From: Desulfobacteraceae bacterium
GTDB lineage: Bacteria > Desulfobacterota > Desulfobacteria > Desulfobacterales > Desulfosalsimonadaceae
Direction of reading: 5' to 3'
Assembly: GCA_003599885.1 (NCBI GenBank)
Contig: QZKW01000030.1
Span: forward strand, 117,247-181,246
DNA length: 64,000 bases
Below the pieces are notes generated by a model. It saw nothing but the letters and a program-made list of their open reading frames with translations. It was not told where the DNA came from and did not search any database. Below, in pieces: positions 59,424-64,000 of the stretch; within the stretch, counting starts at the first letter, position 1; the number at the start of each line of letters is the position of its first letter. The position numbers and the translations under genes are program-made.

Positions 59424-61169
59424 ATGCCACTATCACTCAAACTATTTAAACCCGATTTTTTATGGGGCCGGAAGACGTCGGACGGACCGCTGCTCAGGCA
59501 CATGGTCAATTATGGCCGGCTCTGGCGGTCTGCGGTGATGCTGACCGCCCTGTCCGCCATTCTTCCACTTCTGGCGATCACCTGGATTGACTACAATGTC
59601 AGCCGGAAGGCGGTTGAGTCCGAAACCATGGAACGCACTTCCCGGACGGTTTCCAATACCCGGCGGACGATTGCCGGGTTTCTGACGGAGCGAAAATCCG
59701 CCCTGGATTTTATCGTCCATGACAATGCCATGAAAGATTTGCTGGATTTGCCGCGCCTGGCGGTCATTCTGGATAATCTTCAGAAATCATTTGGCGGAGT
59801 TACCGATATCGGCGTGATTGATGCCTCCGGCCGGCAGGTCGCCTATATCGGTCCGTATTCACTGGAAGGAAAGGACTACAGCGATCAGAAATGGTTCCGG
59901 AAAGTGATTGAAAAGGGCATTTTTGTCAGCGATGTTTTTTTAGGACTCCGCAATGAGCCCCATCTGGTGATTGCCATAAAATACGATCTGCCGGACGGGT
60001 CTTTTTACATCCTGCGCACTTCCATTGATACGGACCGGTTAAATGATCTGCTGATCAACCTGGAACTGAGTCCGCATGGCAATGCCTTTATCATCAATGA
60101 TCAGGGGATTCTTCAGACCACCGCGGCAAACCGGGAAAAACTTTTTGAAAAAATCCCCATTCCCGTCCCCCCGGTTTCATCAAAAACCGAGGTGTTCCAG
60201 TATACCGTCCCGGGGAAAGAAACACTCATCGTTGGTTACGCATACATTCAGGACACGCCCTTCATCCTGATGATCGCCAAAAACAAAAACGAGCTGATGA
60301 AAACCTGGCACAAGACGCGCCTTCAGATTTTCCTTTTCCTGGGCGGTGGCATTATTATCGTTCTGGGCGGCGTCATCGGTTTTGCGACGTATTTTGTGAA
60401 TAATATTTATCTTGCCGATCAGCGCCGGGTAAAAACCCTGCATCAGGTGGAATATTCCAACAAACTGGCATCCATTGGCCGACTGGCAGCCGGTGTTGCT
60501 CATGAAATCAACAATCCGCTGGCCATCATCAATGAAAAATCCGGCCTGATTAAAGATATTTTTCTATTAAAACAGCAATATGCCCAGGACACAAAGCTCA
60601 TCAGCCTGGTGGATTCCATCCACGATTCCGTTGCCCGTTGCGGGGCCATCACCAAGCAGCTCCTCAGCTTCGCCCGGCACATGGATTCCAGTTTTCAACC
60701 AGTGGAACTGGAAAAAGTCATCCAGGGCGTGATCAGCTTTTTAGGGAAAGAAGCGGAATACCGGAATATCGAGATCAACGTTCAGGTATCACCGGACATT
60801 CCGCAATTTGAAAGCGACCGGGGAAAACTCCAGCAGATTCTGCTGAACCTGATCAATAATTCCTTTGCGGCGCTGACTGAAGGCGGTCATCTTGACATTT
60901 CAGCAGAAAAACTGAATGATGAGCGTATCCGCATCACAGTGGCGGACACCGGCTGCGGGATTCCGGCAAAAGCCATAAAACATATATTCGAACCTTTTTT
61001 CTCAACCAAAGTGAACGTTGGCGGGACCGGACTCGGACTTTCCATTACCTACTCACTGATTCAGGAACTTGGCGGCACCATTGACGTGACAAGTGAAGTC
61101 GGCATCGGAACCACCTTTACCATCATCCTGCCGCTGAACGCACAGCAACATAAAAAAGAGGGGGAATAA
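59424..61169 (+). CDS. Cache-type sensor histidine kinase
   Basis: 581 aa. Helix about 36-58, a periplasmic dCache-like domain about 65-290 (typical DIGVIDASGRQVAYIGPYSLEGKDYSDQKWF), helix about 294-318, HisKA with His360 in GVAHEINNPLAIINEKSG, and HATPase (NLINNSFAAL, DTGCGIPAKAI, GGTGLGLSITYS). Cache domains bind small metabolites such as amino acids or acids. Its stop is directly followed by the next ATG (TAAATG). Probably phosphorylates the receivers encoded around it. No HAMP domain is evident. Confidence 0.92.
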   Translation: MPLSLKLFKPDFLWGRKTSDGPLLRHMVNYGRLWRSAVMLTALSAILPLLAITWIDYNVSRKAVESETMERTSRTVSNTRRTIAGFLTERKSALDFIVHDNAMKDLLDLPRLAVILDNLQKSFGGVTDIGVIDASGRQVAYIGPYSLEGKDYSDQKWFRKVIEKGIFVSDVFLGLRNEPHLVIAIKYDLPDGSFYILRTSIDTDRLNDLLINLELSPHGNAFIINDQGILQTTAANREKLFEKIPIPVPPVSSKTEVFQYTVPGKETLIVGYAYIQDTPFILMIAKNKNELMKTWHKTRLQIFLFLGGGIIIVLGGVIGFATYFVNNIYLADQRRVKTLHQVEYSNKLASIGRLAAGVAHEINNPLAIINEKSGLIKDIFLLKQQYAQDTKLISLVDSIHDSVARCGAITKQLLSFARHMDSSFQPVELEKVIQGVISFLGKEAEYRNIEINVQVSPDIPQFESDRGKLQQILLNLINNSFAALTEGGHLDISAEKLNDERIRITVADTGCGIPAKAIKHIFEPFFSTKVNVGGTGLGLSITYSLIQELGGTIDVTSEVGIGTTFTIILPLNAQQHKKEGE

Positions 61170-61523
61170 ATGCGCATCCTGCTCGTAGATGACGAGGAAG
61201 AATTCGTGGCCACCCTGGCTGAACGGCTTTCTTTGCGGGACATAGAGGCCGACTGGGTGACGAGCGCCCGAGAAGCGGAAAAAATTGCCGACACCCGCCA
61301 TTATGATCTGGTGGTGCTGGACGTCAAAATGCCGCACATGGGCGGGCGCCAGTTAAAACAGCTTCTCGAAAAAAAAATGCCCGGCATTAAAACCATCTAT
61401 CTGACCGGCCACGGGTCTGAGGAGGATTACAAGGCCGGCTCAGCCGAGGCGGAGTATTATCTGATGAAACCCATCAATATCAATGATCTGATCGATAAAA
61501 TTAATGACGCGCTGGCAACATAG
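61170..61523 (+). CDS. Stand-alone response regulator receiver
   Basis: 117 aa, receiver only. DD at 7-8, phospho-acceptor Asp51 in VVLDVKMPHMGG, Thr in YLTGHGS and Lys in YLMKPININD. No output domain. It shares the ERLxxRD pattern with the receivers of 58191 and 62278, suggesting duplication within the cluster. Stop-start contact with the kinase gene (TAAATG) and 12 bases to the next gene. Confidence 0.93.
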   Translation: MRILLVDDEEEFVATLAERLSLRDIEADWVTSAREAEKIADTRHYDLVVLDVKMPHMGGRQLKQLLEKKMPGIKTIYLTGHGSEEDYKAGSAEAEYYLMKPININDLIDKINDALAT

Positions 61524-61535
61524 GGAGAGTATCGC

Positions 61536-62213
61536 ATGACCATTCAAACAGATCCTCTGGGAGCCGCCGGTCTGACGTTTTTTTCCAAAATATCGGCATC
61601 CATCTCCCACGAAATCAAGAATTCTCTGGCAGTCATCAATGAAAGCGCAGGCTACCTGGAAGACGTCACCCTCATGACCCGGAAAGGATTGCCCCTGGAT
61701 CCGGAACGGCTCGGCGCCCTGGCTTCGACCATGCTGAAGCAGGTGCAGCGGACCAACACCATCATCAAAAACATGAACCGGCTGGCCCACAGCCTGGATG
61801 AGGATTACCGCCGGGTGGATCTGGGTGAGCTGGGCGAGCTGATGGCCCACCTGTCCGAACGCACGCTGGTGACAAAAGGATTCCGGCTGACGCTTACCGC
61901 CCCGGCTCAGCCGGTATCGGTGATCACCCATCCGTTTTTTCTCCAGAACCTGATCTGGCTGACTTTAAATTTTGCCATGTCCGTGTGCGGAGAGAGCAAA
62001 ACCATTCTGATGGCGCCTTCAAAAAATGCGGCTGGTGCGGAAATTTGTTTTTCGGGGCTGGACCGGATCACGGAGGAAATGGTTCAGGATTTTCTCGCTC
62101 AGGGCGGCAGGCTGTTGCTGGATGCCCTGAACGCGTCCTGCCACACAGCAACGGGCCAGGGCCGGTTAACACTATCGCTGCCCGAAGATATCCACCAGTT
62201 GAAGGCATCGTAA
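61536..62213 (+). CDS. Kinase-like protein with intact phospho-acceptor and degenerate ATPase domain
   Basis: 225 aa, no membrane segment. The HisKA region is intact around His25 (SISHEIKNSLAVINESAG). The C-terminal domain has lost the N, G1 and G2 boxes that bind ATP (the N-box equivalent is LIWLTLNFAMSVC, and no DxGxG or GxGxG is seen), so it should not autophosphorylate. It can still accept phosphate, so it may act as a histidine phosphotransfer protein between receivers, like Spo0B. GGGAGAG precedes the ATG, 12 bases after the receiver. Assignment as a phosphotransfer component is inference. Confidence 0.75.
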   Translation: MTIQTDPLGAAGLTFFSKISASISHEIKNSLAVINESAGYLEDVTLMTRKGLPLDPERLGALASTMLKQVQRTNTIIKNMNRLAHSLDEDYRRVDLGELGELMAHLSERTLVTKGFRLTLTAPAQPVSVITHPFFLQNLIWLTLNFAMSVCGESKTILMAPSKNAAGAEICFSGLDRITEEMVQDFLAQGGRLLLDALNASCHTATGQGRLTLSLPEDIHQLKAS

Positions 62214-62277
62214 CAAAAACAAGAACCAACCAACACCGTCTAAAAAAACACACCAACATAAAAAAAGGAGAACCCTG

Positions 62278-62706
62278 ATGACTGACAAAGTCCTGATTGT
62301 GGATGACGAAGTCGATTTTTTAAACCTGATGTCCGAGCGTCTGAAAACCCGGGATATGGACGTATCCACTGCCACAAACGCCAAAGAAGCGCTGAAAATG
62401 ATTGACGAAAAATTCTATGACGCTGTGGTGCTGGACCTCCAGATGCCGGAGATGGACGGCCTGGAAACCCTCAAGATCATGAAAGAAAAAAATCCCGATA
62501 TCCAGATTATATTGCTGACCGGGCATGCCACTGTGGAAAAAGGCATTGAGGCCATGAAGCTCGGGGCTATGGATCTGCTCGAAAAACCGGCGGAACTGTC
62601 CACCATTATCGACCGCATCAAACACGCCAAAGCGGAAAAGATCATTCTGGTGGAAAAGAAGAACGAACAGCGCATCCGGGATATTCTCACCCATAAGGGG
62701 TGGTAG
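62278..62706 (+). CDS. Stand-alone response regulator receiver with C-terminal tail
   Basis: 142 aa. DD at 9-10, phospho-acceptor Asp53 in VVLDLQMPEMDG, Thr in LLTGHA and Lys in LLEKPAEL. A 25-residue charged tail (EKIILVEKKNEQRIRDIL) follows the receiver and may bind a partner. AAAAAAGGAGA precedes the ATG. Shares the ERLxxRD pattern with its neighbours. Likely part of the phosphorelay with the kinase-like protein 65 bases upstream. Confidence 0.92.
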   Translation: MTDKVLIVDDEVDFLNLMSERLKTRDMDVSTATNAKEALKMIDEKFYDAVVLDLQMPEMDGLETLKIMKEKNPDIQIILLTGHATVEKGIEAMKLGAMDLLEKPAELSTIIDRIKHAKAEKIILVEKKNEQRIRDILTHKGW

Positions 62707-62718
62707 GAAATCCGGAAT

Positions 62719-62740
62719 GATAAATGATGAGTGATGAGTG
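62719..62740. repeat. Short TGATGAG microrepeat
   Basis: Imperfect tandem copies of TGATGAG lie directly ahead of the small membrane-protein gene start. Probably slippage-prone; it also makes the ATG choice at 62741 uncertain. Confidence 0.4.
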
Positions 62741-63091
62741 ATGAAAGCATCGCTAAAAGGGGCTCTGATGTCCGGTCTGGTATTTCCGGGAGCGGGGCAG
62801 ATTGCTCTGAAGCACACCAAGCGGGGAATCGCGCTGGTGCTGGCCGTGATCATCGGCATGGCGGCAATGATTGTCAAAGGCGTTCAGATTGCCCTGGGTA
62901 TTCTGGATAAACTTGCGGCAGGCGGCGGCGTCATCGACGTGCCCACGATTACCGAGGCAGCCACCCGCGCCGTTACGGGGTCTGACAGCCTGATCCTCAA
63001 TGGCGCTTTCTTTCTGATCGTGATCTGCTGGATTATTGGAATCATCGACGCGTATTTCATCGGGAGAAAAATGGACAAAAAGTTGTTATAA
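62741..63091 (+). CDS. Small integral membrane protein, 116 aa
   Basis: Two to three hydrophobic segments (KGALMSGLVFPGAGQIAL, IALVLAVIIGMAAMIVKGVQIALGI and AFFLIVICWIIGIIDAYFIG) and a basic C-terminal end. The opening LVFPGAGQ is typical of TM2-like small membrane proteins. Start ATG 62741 or GTG 62738; the microrepeat just upstream contains no clear ribosome site. Last gene before the terminator at 63110. No function assigned; as part of the SulP cluster it may modulate the transporter, unproven. Confidence 0.65.
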   Translation: MKASLKGALMSGLVFPGAGQIALKHTKRGIALVLAVIIGMAAMIVKGVQIALGILDKLAAGGGVIDVPTITEAATRAVTGSDSLILNGAFFLIVICWIIGIIDAYFIGRKMDKKLL

Positions 63092-63109
63092 TCCAATTTG
63101 GTTAGGCTA

Positions 63110-63153
63110 CGGGCGGCATGGATAAATCCTTTTCCGTTCCGCCCGCCCTTTTT
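63110..63153 (+). terminator. Rho-independent terminator closing the SulP cluster
   Basis: CGGGCGG (63110-63116) pairs with CCGCCCG (63139-63145), extended by an imperfect inner stem, and CCCTTTTTG follows. It lies 19 bases after the last gene stop. Confidence 0.8.
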
Positions 63154-63267
63154 GAATCCCTCGTGATTGCCTGCGCGGCGATATGCGTTCAACCCATCCC
63201 CTCTGCCGGCAATGAGCAAGACGTTTCCTGAATTCCTGAGATGATTTCTATCCGCCCTTGTTCTACT

Positions 63268-63475
63268 CTACTTTTCTTTTGCGGGAAAAGAAAAGTAGCA
63301 AAAGAAACCCGGCCCCGTGCCGCTTATTTCCCTGTCAGCCGGTTTTCCGTGGCGGGTGAAAAACTCGCTTACAGATCGGACCTTCCTGATTGATGATTGA
63401 ATTCAATGTGTCCATGCATCCAATGCTCTGCCTTTCCGCCGCTCAAACAGTTTCCCCCTTCTCCCACGGAATACC
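63268..63475 (-). repeat. Dispersed ~200-bp repeat, copy A
   Basis: On the minus strand it runs: TTCCGTGGGA, then GGGGGAAACTGTTTGAGC (63441-63458), a variable ~70 bases, AAGCGAGTTTTTC block (63341-63371), CGGAAAAC, GGGTTTCTTTTGCTAC, and a final perfect 13-base-pair hairpin with loop GCGGG (63268-63298). The order and spacing match copy B. Confidence 0.7.
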
Positions 63476-63649
63476 GCCCGCCAGGGACGCAGCGCGATGG
63501 GCAACGTATTCTCAGCAGCTTCTACTTCCTGACTAAAAACGCTCTTCCTGCTAATTTTCCCATACAGAGGCACAGGAGTGGAATTATAAGCTTGAAGTGC
63601 CTGAAGCCGATGGAGATTTTCGCCCATTGCGATGCGGCCCGGCCCCCAT

Positions 63650-63859
63650 GTTTTCTGTGGATCACGGGGGCAAACTGTTTGAGCGGATAGAAGCCAATGC
63701 CCTTCCGGTGATGAAAAATGCTATCGAAACAACAATCCGCAGCAACCATTATTGCAAGCGAGTTTTTGCCCACGCCACGGAAAACATTGGGGCCGGGAGT
63801 TTTCCGCAGCGCACGGGCTGGGTTCTTTTGTTACTTTTCTTGCCAACCAAGAAAAGTAA
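63650..63859 (+). repeat. Dispersed ~200-bp repeat, copy B
   Basis: Same blocks as copy A but in the opposite orientation: TTCTGTGGA, GGGGGCAAACTGTTTGAGC (63666-63684), a variable ~70 bases, AAGCGAGTTTTTG block (63754-63785), GGGTTCTTTTGTTAC and a perfect 12-base-pair hairpin with loop CCAAC (63831-63859). Confidence 0.7.
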
Positions 63860-63939
63860 AAATGACAGGAGGTTGTCGATCGCGGCTCGAATTGTCAAGA
63901 CTAAAGATTTGATAATCATATAAAAGAATGCACCTCCTT

Positions 63940-63962
63940 TATACCAAAACCATTTTGGTATA
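63940..63962. repeat. Perfect 10-base-pair hairpin at the right edge
   Basis: TATACCAAAA pairs with TTTTGGTATA over the loop CCA. It could be an operator or terminator for a gene beyond the window edge. Confidence 0.5.
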
Positions 63963-64000
63963 ATCTGGTTATAAGCAAGTAACAATAACCCAAACAACAA

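Larger units (their letters stand above)
63154..64000. other. Gene-free right edge with repeats
   Basis: No coding region can be supported. The stretch contains two inverted copies of a dispersed repeat (63268-63475 and 63650-63859), a 180-base spacer between them, and a 10-base-pair hairpin at 63940. Several short reading frames cross it but follow the repeat blocks, not codon structure. Confidence 0.5.

Noticed and set aside
63397..63690. 97-residue ORF at the right edge
   Set aside because: It runs through the dispersed repeat and its spacer, with no ribosome site or domain.
1..64000. tRNA, rRNA or CRISPR array
   Set aside because: No cloverleaf-like T-loop, rRNA block or regular repeat-spacer pattern was recognised anywhere by eye.

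Overview
The window reads as a chromosomal segment of an anaerobic, GC-moderate Gram-negative bacterium, most likely a sulfate-reducing or related Desulfobacterota (deltaproteobacterial) species. This rests on inference from content: a PFL-type glycyl radical enzyme with its radical-SAM activase, a cobalamin-type radical SAM protein, rubrerythrin-like ferritin and thiol peroxidase, acyl-CoA dehydrogenase and hydroxyacyl-CoA dehydrogenase genes, an outer-membrane barrel protein, a SulP anion transporter, sigma-54 regulation, and an unusually high density of two-component proteins. I see no rRNA, tRNA or CRISPR array.

Layout. 1-2.3 kb: a two-gene minus-strand unit with a TerB_N-domain protein, then a 0.7-kb regulatory-looking gap rich in palindromes. 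2.3-7.2 kb: priA, a convergent DMT exporter, and a sigma-54 activator (response regulator). 7.25-12.6 kb: an inverted repeat and a strong sigma-54 promoter match in front of a histidine kinase, a response regulator, two TrkA-type subunits and a TrkH potassium channel protein. 12.6-14.9 kb: phosphoesterase, secreted DUF4412-like protein, FAH-family enzyme. 14.9-20.8 kb (minus): GntR regulator, glycyl radical enzyme, a HicBA toxin-antitoxin pair plus a third small ORF lodged inside the operon, the activase and a flavin-type PNPOx-like protein. 21.1-26.7 kb: hybrid kinase, membrane-anchored unknown, B12-type radical SAM protein. 26.8-34.1 kb: hibernation factor, beta-oxidation-type genes around a divergent promoter, M48 peptidase, and stress genes. 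34.6-41.8 kb: outer-membrane protein, then BirA, carbonic anhydrase and a pyruvate-carboxylase-like protein, a coherent bicarbonate/biotin module. 42.1-48.6 kb: a membrane-anchored solute-binding protein fused by operon to three signalling proteins. 48.7-55.2 kb: CYTH protein, phosphoesterase, secreted protein, carB and a PurF-like protein with a degenerate glutaminase site. 55.4-63.1 kb: TetR with two tandem operators, a SulP transporter with a large insertion, and six further genes that look like a phosphorelay without any DNA-binding output. 63.1-64 kb: no gene, but two inverted copies of a ~190-bp dispersed repeat.

The most interesting material is the SulP-linked phosphorelay at 56.0-63.1 kb: a degenerate kinase-like/BON-like/receiver fusion, a Cache-type kinase, two stand-alone receivers and a kinase-like protein that keeps the phospho-acceptor histidine but has lost its ATP-binding boxes. 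Other strong points are the sigma-54-controlled potassium uptake operon with its own activator next door, the toxin-antitoxin module inside a glycyl radical enzyme operon, the PurF-like protein lacking its nucleophile cysteine, and the pyruvate carboxylase with a C-terminal zinc ribbon. All family assignments are from reading motifs by eye; no database search was run.
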